A DNA stretch of 64,000 bases from Roseovarius gaetbuli (GCF_900172365.1 NZ_FWFJ01000005.1:62001-126000), one strand, 5' to 3'; positions 37,837-47,224 are shown, counted from the first letter of the stretch. Program-made: numbers and translations. The notes: generated by a model not told the origin, from the letters alone.

Positions 37837-38649
37837 TCAGACCATCGCGAAGATTCGCGCAGGCCCGCCGGTGCCGCCGCGATGTTTGGGCGCGCCGACG
37901 ACAATCGTTGCCCCCGAGGCGGGCAGCCTGTCGAGATTGGCGATGCATTCGATCCCGAAGCGCCCCGTGGGCAGCCATGCGTAATGGGTGGCAAAATCGG
38001 CCGAAATCCCGTGATCAAGCGAAAGCGTATCGCTGGCAATCGAGCCAGCCCCGGTTTCAAGCAGCATCTGCGCCGCCTCGACATGAAAGCCGGGAAAATG
38101 CTGTTTCTCGCCATCAAAGCCGCGAAAGGCATCGGTGGCGGTCTTGGCGCCCCAGCCGGAATAGAGTGCAACGCAGGCATGATCGGGAATCTCGCCATTT
38201 GCGGCGATCCACGCCTTGAGGTCATCAGGCGTAAGCTGTGCGTCGGGGTTCTCGGCGGCCTTGGCGGTGATGTCGATCACACAGAGTGGCGCCACCAGAG
38301 TGCTGAGCGGGATTTCATCGACCGAAGCGCCGTCGGCAGAGAAATGCAGCGGCGCATCGACATGGGTGCCGGTATGCTCGTTCACCGTCAGCGTCATCAG
38401 GTTTAGCCCGTGTTCGGCGAAATTGAAGTTCTGCTCGCTCGAAATGCCGGGCGTGCCGAAATAGGTCGGGAAATCTGCGTCATAGGTATGGGTCAGATCC
38501 TCGACGCTGCCGTGACCGGCGGCCATGGCCGCAGGAGCAGAGAGGGGGCCAAGCGCGGTGGCGGCGCCAGCGGCGGCAGTGGCGGTGAAAAAGGCGCGGC
38601 GCGACAGCATCCTGTCTTTGACCGCGTTCATGATGCATGCGTCACACAT
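37837..38649 (-). CDS. Tat-exported cyclase family protein (kynurenine-formamidase-like)
   Basis: A 270-residue protein of the cyclase/KynB fold, Zn-dependent hydrolases including kynurenine formamidase and isatin hydrolase. The metal motif is complete: HTGTHVDAPLHF (HxGTHxDxPxH). The N-terminus MCDACIMNAVKDRMLSRRAFFTATAAAGAA contains a twin-arginine signal after a Cys-containing leader (CDAC), which is odd for a Tat substrate. AAGGAG precedes the ATG at 38649. An exported member suggests an extracytoplasmic substrate. Confidence 0.87.
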   Translation of the reverse strand: MCDACIMNAVKDRMLSRRAFFTATAAAGAATALGPLSAPAAMAAGHGSVEDLTHTYDADFPTYFGTPGISSEQNFNFAEHGLNLMTLTVNEHTGTHVDAPLHFSADGASVDEIPLSTLVAPLCVIDITAKAAENPDAQLTPDDLKAWIAANGEIPDHACVALYSGWGAKTATDAFRGFDGEKQHFPGFHVEAAQMLLETGAGSIASDTLSLDHGISADFATHYAWLPTGRFGIECIANLDRLPASGATIVVGAPKHRGGTGGPARIFAMV

Positions 38650-38766
38650 GGAAATCTCCTTTTGGGGTGTTGTGGGGTGCATCCTAGCACGATTCTGCGC
38701 TAAGACCGCCTGGGATTGCTGCGACTTTGGTCGCGAGTCGCGGTTTGGGATTTAGGAAACAGGCAG

Positions 38767-39033
38767 ATGCTGGCATTGCTGCGATTGGTCATTTTCGGCT
38801 TTATCATCCTGACGGTGATCTATTTCGGCATTTCCATCTACTCGCGCTCGGCGCGGCGGCGCAAACTTCTCAAGGAATGGCAAGACACGGGTAGGCCCGG
38901 CGACAAGGATGCCTATATAGAGACAGGACTGGCGCAATATGAGCACTCGCTCAGACGACGTTTGATCTGGCTGGTTTATATCGTGCCGGTCACGGTGATC
39001 GTGCTGATCATCTATCTGATGAATTTTATGTAA
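38767..39033 (+). CDS. Small two-helix membrane protein
   Basis: An 88-residue protein with hydrophobic segments at about 4-24 and 66-86 and a basic loop (SARRRKLLKEW) between them. Similar short proteins occur in Rhodobacterales next to DUF1523 genes, but no function is known to me. The start at 38767 follows AGGAAACAGGC. Ten bases separate it from the DUF1523 gene, so the two are probably co-transcribed. Confidence 0.78.
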   Translation: MLALLRLVIFGFIILTVIYFGISIYSRSARRRKLLKEWQDTGRPGDKDAYIETGLAQYEHSLRRRLIWLVYIVPVTVIVLIIYLMNFM

Positions 39034-39043
39034 GGGGGCCGCA

Positions 39044-39625
39044 ATGGGCTATGTGAAATGGACGATCCGAGGGCTGTTCTGGCTGCTGGTGATTGCGTTT
39101 CTGCACTATACCTTGCCGCAACACGATGTGGCCCGGATCACCGACACCTATGAAAAGCGGGTCAGCCCGGGCAGCAACGCGCTGTTCTGGTCCAATGCCG
39201 ATACCGGCGAGGCCACCGATGTGAATGTGCGTGACGTCTTTTTCATTCAGGCCTTTCGCACCGATGACAAGCCGATGATCTATCGCAATGAGGATACCGG
39301 TTGGGGCTGGCCGCCCTATTTCAAGTTTGACACGTCGAACCTTCAGGCCGAAGCCTCTGACCTTATTTCCAAGAAGAACGATGCCAAGCCGCAATGGGTG
39401 GTGGTGCGCCATTATGGCTGGCGCAACGAATTCCTGTCGATCTATCCAAACGCAGTCACGATCTGGGCGGTGGATGGCCCCGATGTCAGGATCATTCCTT
39501 GGGTCAAGATCGTGCTTTTGACGCTTCTGGCGGCGCTCTTCTGGGCGATCCGGGTGCGTTGGCGGCGGTTTCGCAAGCAGCGGATCGAACCCAAGGTCGA
39601 TGAATGGACGGATGGCTGGGCGTGA
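39044..39625 (+). CDS. DUF1523 family membrane protein
   Basis: A 193-residue protein with an N-terminal helix (about 8-24), an extracytoplasmic domain with ARITDTYEKRV and VFFIQAFRTDDKPMIYRNEDTGWGWPPYFKFD, and a C-terminal helix followed by a basic tail. These segments define DUF1523, a family of unknown function mostly in Rhodobacterales. AAGGGGGCCGCA precedes the ATG. Confidence 0.9.
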   Translation: MGYVKWTIRGLFWLLVIAFLHYTLPQHDVARITDTYEKRVSPGSNALFWSNADTGEATDVNVRDVFFIQAFRTDDKPMIYRNEDTGWGWPPYFKFDTSNLQAEASDLISKKNDAKPQWVVVRHYGWRNEFLSIYPNAVTIWAVDGPDVRIIPWVKIVLLTLLAALFWAIRVRWRRFRKQRIEPKVDEWTDGWA

Positions 39626-39671
39626 TGGCCCCGCTCATCCGCCCTGACAGGCGGCCTCGCGTTCGGGCTGC

Positions 39672-40544
39672 CTAGCGCTTGCCGTAATAGAGGCCGACCA
39701 CATGCTCGGCCTCGGCAAAGAACAACCAGCGTGAGGCGGCGATGCCTGCGACGTGGCTGAGGACCGCGAAAAGCGCCATGGCATGTGTTAACGGCACAAG
39801 CAGCATCAGCACCGGCAGGACAAACCCAAGCCCAAGCGCGATGGCGCGCAGCTTTTGCGCGTGTTTGCGCCCGACATGATGCACCATTTCGCGCAGCAGG
39901 TAATTGGTCCCGGTATGCGGCGCCTCGAACGCGCGCACGCTGCCGATGGTGCCAAGCCCGGTCGCGCTTGCCATATTGGTGCCGCTGGCGGCAAAGGCCC
40001 CGTCACCGCGCACCCACCAGAGCACCTGGATCACGCCTGCCACCGGCAAGAGGATCAGCGCGGCAGTGACCTGACCGGCAAGAAGAGCGCCGCCTGCCAA
40101 AGAGATCGACACCAGCAAAGCGGGCGTCAGGGGGGTCTTCCAGCGTGGAATGGTTGAAAGCTGGGCATAGATCATCGAGGTTGTGAACACGGTGCCGAGC
40201 GACAACAGCGCACCAAGCCAGCCGAGGATCGCAATCCGGGTGTCGAGAAACACCAGGGCGGCGGCATAGAGGCCCATCACCAGAAGAGCGGCGACCGCGC
40301 AGACGCCTTCGCGGCTTAACCAGCTTGAGCGCCATTGGCTAAACGCCTTCATGGCGCGTTCGGGGTGCCCAAGGTGAAAGGTCGAGGCCAAAAGTCCGCC
40401 GACAGCCAGGCCGTAGGCGATGACAAAAAAGGCAAAAGCGACCCAGCCGGTGACCGCAGGCATGCCAAGCCCGAGCCAGACCAAGAGGCCAAAGCCAAGC
40501 CCGGAGAGAGTTGTAAAGACGATGACGGAAGGGGCGGGATGCAT
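39672..40544 (-). CDS. soeC: SoeC, membrane anchor of sulfite-oxidising enzyme (DmsC-like)
   Basis: A 290-residue DmsC-family protein with eight predicted helices, anchoring the molybdoenzyme to the inner membrane and passing electrons to quinone. HPAPSVIVFTTLSGLGFGLLVWLG and the LGHPERAMKAFSQWRSSWLSREGV loop are DmsC-type. The start at 40544 is one base away from the soeB stop; a 27-codon upstream extension would overlap soeB and is rejected. Assignment as SoeC rather than DMSO reductase subunit rests on linkage to xsc-pta. Confidence 0.85.
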   Translation of the reverse strand: MHPAPSVIVFTTLSGLGFGLLVWLGLGMPAVTGWVAFAFFVIAYGLAVGGLLASTFHLGHPERAMKAFSQWRSSWLSREGVCAVAALLVMGLYAAALVFLDTRIAILGWLGALLSLGTVFTTSMIYAQLSTIPRWKTPLTPALLVSISLAGGALLAGQVTAALILLPVAGVIQVLWWVRGDGAFAASGTNMASATGLGTIGSVRAFEAPHTGTNYLLREMVHHVGRKHAQKLRAIALGLGFVLPVLMLLVPLTHAMALFAVLSHVAGIAASRWLFFAEAEHVVGLYYGKR

Positions 40545-40545
40545 C

Positions 40546-41328
40546 TCAGATCTTCTCCAGAGCTTTGTCGAGCCAGCCAAGGAAGCCCTTGGGTTCGTCC
40601 ATGACCGGGGCCAGGAAGGGGGCAAGAATGTCGATTTCGCCGACCGGTTTGGGTTGGTCGAGCTGATCCTTGGGGCGGGGTGGCAGGTATTGGTTAACGG
40701 GCTTGGTGCCCTGTTCGGGCATCAGATCCATGCCGCCACGCTCGGCCGTCAGTTTGCTGACATTGCTTTCGGGGTCGGCAAAATCACCGAAATGGCGCGC
40801 CCCGGCCGGGCAGGTGCGCACGCAGGCGGGTTCACGATCCACCTCGGGAAGGTTTTCGTTATAGATGCGGTCCACGCAGAGCGTGCATTTCTTCATCACG
40901 CCCTCGGCGGCATCAAGTTCGCGCGCGCCGTAAGGGCAGGCCCAGGCACAAAGGCCACAGCCGATACAGTCGGTCTCGTTCACCAGAACGATGCCATCCT
41001 CGACCCGCTTGTAGCTTGCCCCGGTGGGGCAGACGGTGACGCAGGGCGCGTCCTCGCAATGCAGGCAGGATTTGGGGAAATGCACCAGCTGCGCCGCCGG
41101 ATGCGGCATGGTTGAGGTTGCCAGCGGCTGAACCTCGTAGCTGTGCACGCGGTTGAGGAAGGTGCCCGAAGGATCAGCGCCGTAGGGGTTTTGATCGCTC
41201 AGGGCCGCGCCGTAATTCTCGGTGTTCCAGCCTTTGCACGACACCACGCAGGCATGACAGCCGACGCAGGTATCAAGGTCGATCACGAGCCCCAGCTTGC
41301 GAGTGGTTTTTTCGGGTAGGGTTGTCAT
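40546..41328 (-). CDS. soeB: SoeB, iron-sulfur subunit of sulfite-oxidising enzyme
   Basis: A 260-residue ferredoxin-like electron-transfer subunit with four [4Fe-4S] clusters: CVGCHACVVSCKGWN, CLHCEDAPCVTVCPTGA, CIGCGLCAWACPYGA, and CTLC with ACVRTCPAGA. It links the Mo centre of SoeA to SoeC in the cytoplasm. The start at 41328 (MTTLPEKTTRKLGLV) follows GAGGTGGTCC; an upstream extension of 40 codons runs through repeat DNA and is excluded. Confidence 0.9.
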   Translation of the reverse strand: MTTLPEKTTRKLGLVIDLDTCVGCHACVVSCKGWNTENYGAALSDQNPYGADPSGTFLNRVHSYEVQPLATSTMPHPAAQLVHFPKSCLHCEDAPCVTVCPTGASYKRVEDGIVLVNETDCIGCGLCAWACPYGARELDAAEGVMKKCTLCVDRIYNENLPEVDREPACVRTCPAGARHFGDFADPESNVSKLTAERGGMDLMPEQGTKPVNQYLPPRPKDQLDQPKPVGEIDILAPFLAPVMDEPKGFLGWLDKALEKI

Positions 41329-41365
41329 TGGACCACCTCGGGATTGCGCGGTGTGAGCGGGGATT

Positions 41366-41426
41366 GGGGGCGCTGCCCCCGTCGCGCGGAGCGCGACTCC
41401 CCCGGGATATTTAGGGCAAGAAGAAA
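41366..41426. repeat. Composite hairpin and dispersed repeat between soeA and soeB
   Basis: GGGGGC/GCCCCC (41366-41380) and GTCGCGC/GCGCGAC (41381-41397) form two adjacent perfect hairpins, followed by a diverged copy of the GAGTATTT-type repeat (41404-41426, ATATTTAGGGCAAGAAGAAA). The block lies in the 109-bp gap between soeA and soeB. Confidence 0.6.
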
Positions 41427-41437
41427 AGCTGAACCGG

Positions 41438-44263
41438 TCATTTGCCAACCTTCCATTCGAGGTGATCGGGGCCTTGGGGGACCGGGGATTTAAGCGGTTT
41501 CATCGCCGGTTGGCTCTCAGTCGGGGCATCGGTCTTTTCGACCTTCACGCGCAGGTCGAACCAGGCGGCCTGACCGGTGACCGGGTCGGAGTTGGACCAG
41601 CGCAAGCCATCGCCCTTGGGCGGCAGGAGTTCATGGATCAGGTGGTTGAGCAGGAAGCCTTTGGTCGCCTCTGGCGCGTCCTCGGAGAGGGCCCAGGCGC
41701 CTTTGCGTTTGCCGATCGCGTTCCATGTCCAGATGGTATTTTCATTGAGCGCCGCCATATGCGCCACGGGCACGGTGATCTCGCCATGCGCCGAGGTGAC
41801 GCGCGCCCAATCGCCATCGGCAAAGCCGTTCTTTTCCCAGAGTTTGGTCGGCAGGTAGAGCGGATTGTGGCCGTGGATTTGGCGCAGCCAGGCGTTCTGG
41901 CTTCCCCAGGAGTGGTACATCGCCATCGGGCGCTGGGTCAGGGCGTGGACCGGGAATTCGGCCGTGTCGACATGGTCGTCCTCGAACGGCGGGTACCAGA
42001 TCGGCAGCGGGTCCAGCGTTGCCTTGATCCGCTCGCGCAGGTGATCGGGCGGCTGACGTTCGCCATGGCCTTCGGCGGCGAGTTGGAATTTGCGAAGGGG
42101 TTCGACGTAGAGGTCGAAAATATAGGGCTGGGGCGCGTCATAGATGCCCATGCCGACGGCCCAATCCTGATAGGCGGTGTTCCAGGGCTTGTAGTAATTC
42201 GCGCCCTCGGGGATGTGATTGACGAAAAAGCCGCCGTTTTCGATATAGCGATCAAGCTGATCGGGGTTGGGCGCGCCGCGACCGGCCTCATCCCCCGCAG
42301 CGCCGCGGAAACCAGCGAGCGGGCCGATGCCCGGGCGGCGTTCGTGGCTGGTGATGTAATCGGCATAATCGGCGTATTTCTGGCCGCCGTCGGCATTTGT
42401 GAACGCCGGCAGGCCAAGCCGCGCACCAAGATCGCAAAGCACCGACTGGAACCCGCGCACGTCGCGGTCGGGTTCGATCACCGGCCAGCGGATCGCGTCG
42501 GCGGCGGCGTCGGCCTCGCAGATCGGGCGATCGAGCAGCGAGATGCAATCGTGACGTTCAAGATAGGTGGTGTCGGGCAGGATCAGGTCGGCATAGGCGA
42601 CCATTTCCGAACTATACGCATCCGAATAGATGATGCGCGGGATCACGTAATCGCCGTTCTCATCCTTGTCGGTCAGCATCTTGATCACGCCGCCGGTGTT
42701 CATCGACGAGTTCCACGACATATTGGCCATATACATGAACAGCGTGTCGATCTTGTAGGGATCACCGGCGTGGGCGTTGGAAATCACCATATGCATCAAC
42801 CCATGCGCCGACATCGGGTTTTCCCAAGTATAGGCTTTGTCGATGCGCGCCGCACTTCCGTCCTCTGCAAGGCAGAGATCGTCCGGACCTTGCGCATAGC
42901 CAAGATGCGGCCCGTCAAGCGGCGCGCCGGGCGTGACCTTGCAATGCGGTTTGGGGTGGGCGCTGACCGGTTTGGGATAGGGCGGCTTGAAGCGGAAACC
43001 GCCGGGCACCTCGACCGTGCCCAGAAGGATTTGCAGCACATGCAGCGCACGACAGGTCTGAAACCCGTTCGAGTGGGCCGAGATTCCGCGCATGGCGTGA
43101 AAGCTGACTGGGCGGCCGGTCATGGTCGCGTGCTTTTCGCCGCGGAAATCGGTCCATTCATGGTCAAGCGTGATGGCCTCGTCAAAGGCGACGCGGGCGA
43201 TCTCGGCGGCGATGCGGTGGATTTTCTCGGGCGTGATGCCACAACGTTCGGCGACCGCCTCGGGGGCGTATTGCGGATCAAGGTAGCGCTCGGCCATGTG
43301 GTGCATCACCGGGCGATGGGTCACGCCCGCCGCGCGGTGCGTGGCAGAGAGGTCAGGGCGGATGCCGGGCGTGTCAAACGCCGCCAGCTTGCCGGTATTG
43401 CGGTCGATCACCAGCGGCTTGCCATCATCATCGCGCAGGAACAGGCCGAATTCGGGTGAGGTTTCATCGCCGTTCAGAAGAACCGGCGCGTTGGTGAAGC
43501 GCGACAGGTAATCAAGGTCGATCTTGCCGGATTTGATCAGCACGTGCACCAGCGACAGGATGAAAAGACCATCGGTGCCCGGCGTGATCCCGACCCAATC
43601 ATCGGCTACCGCGTTATAGCCGGAGCGGATCGGGTTGACGCCGATAACCTTGGCGCCGCGCGCCTTGATCTTGCCGATGCCCATCTTGATCGGGTTGCTG
43701 TCGTGATCCTCGGCGACACCGAAAATCATGAAAAGCTTGGTGTGGTCCCAATCCGGCTGGCCAAATTCCCAGAACGCGCCGCCCATGGTGTAGATGCCGG
43801 CAGCGGCCATGTTGACCGAGCAAAAACCGCCATGCGCGGCATAGTTTGGCGTGCCAAAGCTTTGCGCCCAGAGGCTTGTAAAGCTCTGGCTTTGATCGCG
43901 GCCGGTGAAGAAGGCAAGCTTTTCGGGATGCTTTTCGCGGATCGGCGCAAGCCAGTCGGTCGCCATTTCAAGCGCCTCATCCCAGCTTATTTCCTCGTAT
44001 TCGCCAGAGCCGCGCGGCCCCACCCGTTTTAAGGGCGCGCGCAGGCGTGAGGGGGCGTTGACCTGCATTATGCCGGCAGAGCCCTTGGCACAAAGCACGC
44101 CCTTGTTGACCGGGTGGTCGCGGTTGCCCTCGATATAAGAGACCTTGCCGCCCTTGAGGTGCACATTGATCCCACAGCGACAGGCACACATATAACAGGT
44201 GGTCTTGCGTATCTCGTCCGACACTTTCGGTGAGGTATCAATTTTCGGCTGGTGATGGGTCAT
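41438..44263 (-). CDS. soeA: SoeA, molybdopterin subunit of sulfite-oxidising enzyme
   Basis: A 941-residue molybdopterin-guanine-dinucleotide oxidoreductase of the DMSO reductase superfamily. The N-terminal [4Fe-4S] ligands are Cys23, Cys26, Cys30 and Cys58 (CYMCACRC ... VLCAKG). No Tat signal is present, so it is cytoplasmic, in line with SoeABC of Allochromatium and roseobacters, which oxidises sulfite to sulfate on the inner face of the membrane. Length and gene order soeA-soeB-soeC match. It follows pta by 128 bp, an interval containing a large dyad. ATG at 44263 follows AGGGA by 8 bases; a GTG one codon earlier is possible. Confidence 0.88.
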   Translation of the reverse strand: MTHHQPKIDTSPKVSDEIRKTTCYMCACRCGINVHLKGGKVSYIEGNRDHPVNKGVLCAKGSAGIMQVNAPSRLRAPLKRVGPRGSGEYEEISWDEALEMATDWLAPIREKHPEKLAFFTGRDQSQSFTSLWAQSFGTPNYAAHGGFCSVNMAAAGIYTMGGAFWEFGQPDWDHTKLFMIFGVAEDHDSNPIKMGIGKIKARGAKVIGVNPIRSGYNAVADDWVGITPGTDGLFILSLVHVLIKSGKIDLDYLSRFTNAPVLLNGDETSPEFGLFLRDDDGKPLVIDRNTGKLAAFDTPGIRPDLSATHRAAGVTHRPVMHHMAERYLDPQYAPEAVAERCGITPEKIHRIAAEIARVAFDEAITLDHEWTDFRGEKHATMTGRPVSFHAMRGISAHSNGFQTCRALHVLQILLGTVEVPGGFRFKPPYPKPVSAHPKPHCKVTPGAPLDGPHLGYAQGPDDLCLAEDGSAARIDKAYTWENPMSAHGLMHMVISNAHAGDPYKIDTLFMYMANMSWNSSMNTGGVIKMLTDKDENGDYVIPRIIYSDAYSSEMVAYADLILPDTTYLERHDCISLLDRPICEADAAADAIRWPVIEPDRDVRGFQSVLCDLGARLGLPAFTNADGGQKYADYADYITSHERRPGIGPLAGFRGAAGDEAGRGAPNPDQLDRYIENGGFFVNHIPEGANYYKPWNTAYQDWAVGMGIYDAPQPYIFDLYVEPLRKFQLAAEGHGERQPPDHLRERIKATLDPLPIWYPPFEDDHVDTAEFPVHALTQRPMAMYHSWGSQNAWLRQIHGHNPLYLPTKLWEKNGFADGDWARVTSAHGEITVPVAHMAALNENTIWTWNAIGKRKGAWALSEDAPEATKGFLLNHLIHELLPPKGDGLRWSNSDPVTGQAAWFDLRVKVEKTDAPTESQPAMKPLKSPVPQGPDHLEWKVGK

Positions 44264-44337
44264 CACGAAATCCCTGTTCTTGCGGCTTTCACGCTAGGGC
44301 AGTTTCTGCGCCGTCGCGACCGTTTTCTTGTTTGTTT

Positions 44338-44367
44338 GGTTTTCCTGAACATATGTCCCGGAAAACC
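44338..44367. promoter_or_regulatory. 30-bp dyad between pta and soeA
   Basis: GGTTTTCC (44338-44345) and GGAAAACC (44360-44367) flank ACATATGT, all on the same centre (44352/44353), giving 13 of 15 matched pairs. It lies 75 bases upstream of the soeA start and 25 bases after the pta stop. It could be an operator or a transcript-end hairpin; no U-tract follows. Confidence 0.45.
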
Positions 44368-44391
44368 CGAAATTCACGTTACATCATTCCG

Positions 44392-45405
44392 TCAGTCACG
44401 TTTGGCCATGGATTGAAGCACAGTAACGGCAATCATTTGGGTCACGTCACCGGCAACACAGCCGCGCGACAGATCGTTGGCGGGTTTGGCAAGGCCCTGA
44501 AGGATCGGGCCGATGGCGGTATAGCCGCCAAGACGCTGGGTAATCTTATAGGCGATGTTGCCCGCATCCAGATTTGGGAAGATCATGACATTGGCCTGAC
44601 CCGCGACGCGTGAGCCGGGCGCTTTTCCTGCGCCGATGTCGGGGACAAAGGCGGCGTCGAACTGCAACTCGCCGTCGGCCTCAAGATCGGGGTGATCGGT
44701 GGTCAGCCGCTCCAGCGCCTTGGTGACCTTGGTGACCTTTTCGTGCCGGGCGCTTCCCTTTGACGAGAATGACAGCAGGGCGATCTTGGGCTCTTGGCGC
44801 AAAAGCGCGCGACAGGACGCGGCCGAGGCGGCGGCAATCGCGGCCAGCTCGTCAGACGAGGGATCAATCACCAATCCACAATCGGAATAGAGCATCGCAC
44901 GGGCGTCGCCGCCAACGCCTTGCGGTGGATACATCAGGAAAAAGCTTGAGACCATGGCGCTGTCGGGCGCCTTGCCGATCACCTGAAGCGCGGTGCGCAC
45001 CACATCCGAGGTGGTGGCAACGGCGCCACCAACGGTGCCGGTGGCATGGCCTTCGCGGACCAGCATCGCGGCATAGACAAGCGGGGTTTCAACGGCCTTG
45101 CGGGCGGCATCGGCATCGACACCCTTGTGGCGGCGCAGCGCGTGAAAGGCCGCGGCCAGATCGGCCGTGAGCGGCGAGGTGACGGGATCATGAATGGCGA
45201 TTCCGTTACCCGCGGTCGCACCTTGGGCCTGTAACGCGGCGGTAATGGCATCGCCGTCACCGACAAGGATCAGATCGGCGATCCCGGCGTCACGGGCGGC
45301 AAGCGCCCCCGCGACAACGCGGGGATCACTGCCTTCGCTTAGCGAAACGGTGGGGCGGGCGGCTGGTGCCTCGGACAGCAACAGATCAAGAGGTGTCTTT
45401 GTCAT
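44392..45405 (-). CDS. pta: Phosphate acetyltransferase
   Basis: A 337-residue short-form Pta (PTA_PTB domain only) converting acetyl phosphate from Xsc into acetyl-CoA. The N-terminal regulatory DRTGG domain of long Pta is absent. Family segments: SEGSDPRVVAGALAARD, GTVGGAVATTSDVVRTALQV, SDCGLVIDPSSDELAAIA and MIFPNLDAGNIAYKITQRLGG. It lies 23 bp downstream of xsc, the standard order in roseobacter taurine loci. Confidence 0.95.
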   Translation of the reverse strand: MTKTPLDLLLSEAPAARPTVSLSEGSDPRVVAGALAARDAGIADLILVGDGDAITAALQAQGATAGNGIAIHDPVTSPLTADLAAAFHALRRHKGVDADAARKAVETPLVYAAMLVREGHATGTVGGAVATTSDVVRTALQVIGKAPDSAMVSSFFLMYPPQGVGGDARAMLYSDCGLVIDPSSDELAAIAAASAASCRALLRQEPKIALLSFSSKGSARHEKVTKVTKALERLTTDHPDLEADGELQFDAAFVPDIGAGKAPGSRVAGQANVMIFPNLDAGNIAYKITQRLGGYTAIGPILQGLAKPANDLSRGCVAGDVTQMIAVTVLQSMAKRD

Positions 45406-45428
45406 CGGCTCCGGCCCGGCCCCCCCTA

Positions 45429-47204
45429 TCAGACTTGCTGAGGGCGCATGTCGGCGGGATCGATCCCGGCAACCGCAACCGGGTTTTTCATCGCGTCACG
45501 GCGGAAGGGTTCGCCCAGTTCCTGATTGATCATCGCCTCGATCAGGGTGGTGATGCCGTTTTCCATCTGATCCTTGATCGCCTGATTAAGCGCCTCGGTC
45601 AGCTCGTCCATGGTGCGTGCGATCACGCCCTTAAGGCCACAGGCCTTGGCGATACCGGCATAAGACACCTGTGTGTCAAGCTCGGTGCCGACGAAGTTGT
45701 CGTCAAACCACAGGGTCGAGTTGCGCTTTTCCGCGCCCCACTGATAGTTGCGGAACACCACCTGCGTGACGGCGGGCCATTCGCCCCGGCCAATCGCCGT
45801 AAGCTCGTTCACCGCGATGCCAAAGGCGCCGTCGCCGGCAAAGCCGACAACCGGCACGTCGGGCTGGCCGATCTTGGCGCCGACGATGGCGGGAAGGCCA
45901 TAGCCACAGGGACCAAACAGACCCGGCGCAAGGTATTTGCGGCCCTCGTCAAAGCTCGGGTAGGCGTTGCCGATGGCACAGTTGTTGCCGATGTCGGAGC
46001 TGATGATCGCTTCGCGCGGCAAAGCGGCCTGAATGGCGCGCCACGCCATGCGCGGGCTCATCCAGTCGGGCTTGTCGGCGCGGGCGCGCTCGTTCCAGCT
46101 GGTGCCGGGATCGTCATCCTCGTGGTCCATCGACGAAAGCTGCTGTGCCCATGTGGATTTGGTCTTGGCAATCAGCGCCTTGCGGTCGGCGCGCCCTGCG
46201 TCACCGGCGTTATCGGCCAGCTGCTCAAGGATCGAGGTTGCCACTTTCTTGGCGTCGCCAACGATGCCGACAGTGACCTTCTTGGTCAGGCCGATGCGGT
46301 CGGCGTTGATGTCGACCTGAATGATCTTCGCGTCTTTGGGCCAGTAATCAATGCCATAGCCCGGCAGGGTCGAGAACGGGTTCAGGCGGGTGCCGAGGCA
46401 GAGAACCACGTCAGCCTTTGAGATAAGCTCCATCCCGGCCTTGGAACCGTTATAGCCCAGAGGCCCGGCAAAAAGCGGGTGCGCGCCGGGGAAGGCGTCG
46501 TTGTGCTGATAGCCGACGCAAACCGGCGCATCGAGGCGCTCGGCCAATTCGCGCGAGGCGTCAATGCCACCGGCCAAAACCACGCCGGCCCCGTTCAGGA
46601 TAACCGGGAACTTGGCGGTGCTCATAAGTTCTGCGGCCTTTGCAATCGCCTGATCGCCACCCGAGGGGCGTTCGAATTCGACAATCGCCGGAAGCTCGAT
46701 ATCAATAACCTGCGTCCAGAAATCGCGCGGGATGTTGATCTGGGCCGGGCCGCTGGCGCGCTTGGCCTGCATGATCACGCGGTTCAGGGTCTCGGCGATG
46801 CGGGTCGGGTCGCGCACCTCTTCCTGATAGGCAACGCAATCGGCGAACAGGTTCATCTGTTCCATTTCCTGAAAGCCACCCTGACCGATGGTCTTGTTGG
46901 CGGCCTGCGGCGTCACCAGCAACAGCGGGGTGTGGTTCCAATAGGCGGTCTTCACGGCGGTCACGAAGTTGGTGATGCCGGGGCCGTTCTGGGCGATCAT
47001 CATCGACATCTTGCCGGTGACGCGGGTGTAGCCGTCTGACATCATCCCGGCGCTGCCCTCATGGGCGCAATCCCAGAATGTGATTCCCGCTTTCGGGAAA
47101 ATATCAGAGATCGGCATCATGGCCGAACCGATGATGCCAAAGGCATGCTGAATGCCGTGCATTTGCAAGGTTTTTACAAAGGCTTCTTCGGTGGTCATTT
47201 TCAT
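45429..47204 (-). CDS. xsc: Sulfoacetaldehyde acetyltransferase
   Basis: A 591-residue thiamine-diphosphate enzyme cleaving sulfoacetaldehyde with phosphate into acetyl phosphate and sulfite; the central step of taurine, isethionate and sulfoacetate catabolism. The N-terminal PYR domain (MKMTTEEAFVKTLQMHGIQHAFGIIGSAMMPISD, with Glu in AHEGSAGMMSDGYTR) and the C-terminal ThDP domain (GDGAFGIAVNELTAIGR ... NYQWGAEKRNSTLWFDDNFVGTELD) are those of Xsc. It is preceded by tauR on the same strand and a 208-bp gap with several candidate control elements. Confidence 0.97.
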   Translation of the reverse strand: MKMTTEEAFVKTLQMHGIQHAFGIIGSAMMPISDIFPKAGITFWDCAHEGSAGMMSDGYTRVTGKMSMMIAQNGPGITNFVTAVKTAYWNHTPLLLVTPQAANKTIGQGGFQEMEQMNLFADCVAYQEEVRDPTRIAETLNRVIMQAKRASGPAQINIPRDFWTQVIDIELPAIVEFERPSGGDQAIAKAAELMSTAKFPVILNGAGVVLAGGIDASRELAERLDAPVCVGYQHNDAFPGAHPLFAGPLGYNGSKAGMELISKADVVLCLGTRLNPFSTLPGYGIDYWPKDAKIIQVDINADRIGLTKKVTVGIVGDAKKVATSILEQLADNAGDAGRADRKALIAKTKSTWAQQLSSMDHEDDDPGTSWNERARADKPDWMSPRMAWRAIQAALPREAIISSDIGNNCAIGNAYPSFDEGRKYLAPGLFGPCGYGLPAIVGAKIGQPDVPVVGFAGDGAFGIAVNELTAIGRGEWPAVTQVVFRNYQWGAEKRNSTLWFDDNFVGTELDTQVSYAGIAKACGLKGVIARTMDELTEALNQAIKDQMENGITTLIEAMINQELGEPFRRDAMKNPVAVAGIDPADMRPQQV

Positions 47205-47224
47205 GGGCTACATCCTTGGGTCGC

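Noticed and set aside
41462-43459. A 665-codon open frame antisense to soeA
   Set aside because: Same reason: composition of a reverse-frame shadow, no recognisable motif, and the sense gene is certain.
39672-44263. Respiratory DMSO reductase DmsABC
   Set aside because: SoeA lacks a Tat signal and the genes follow xsc-pta directly, which fits cytoplasmic sulfite oxidation better.
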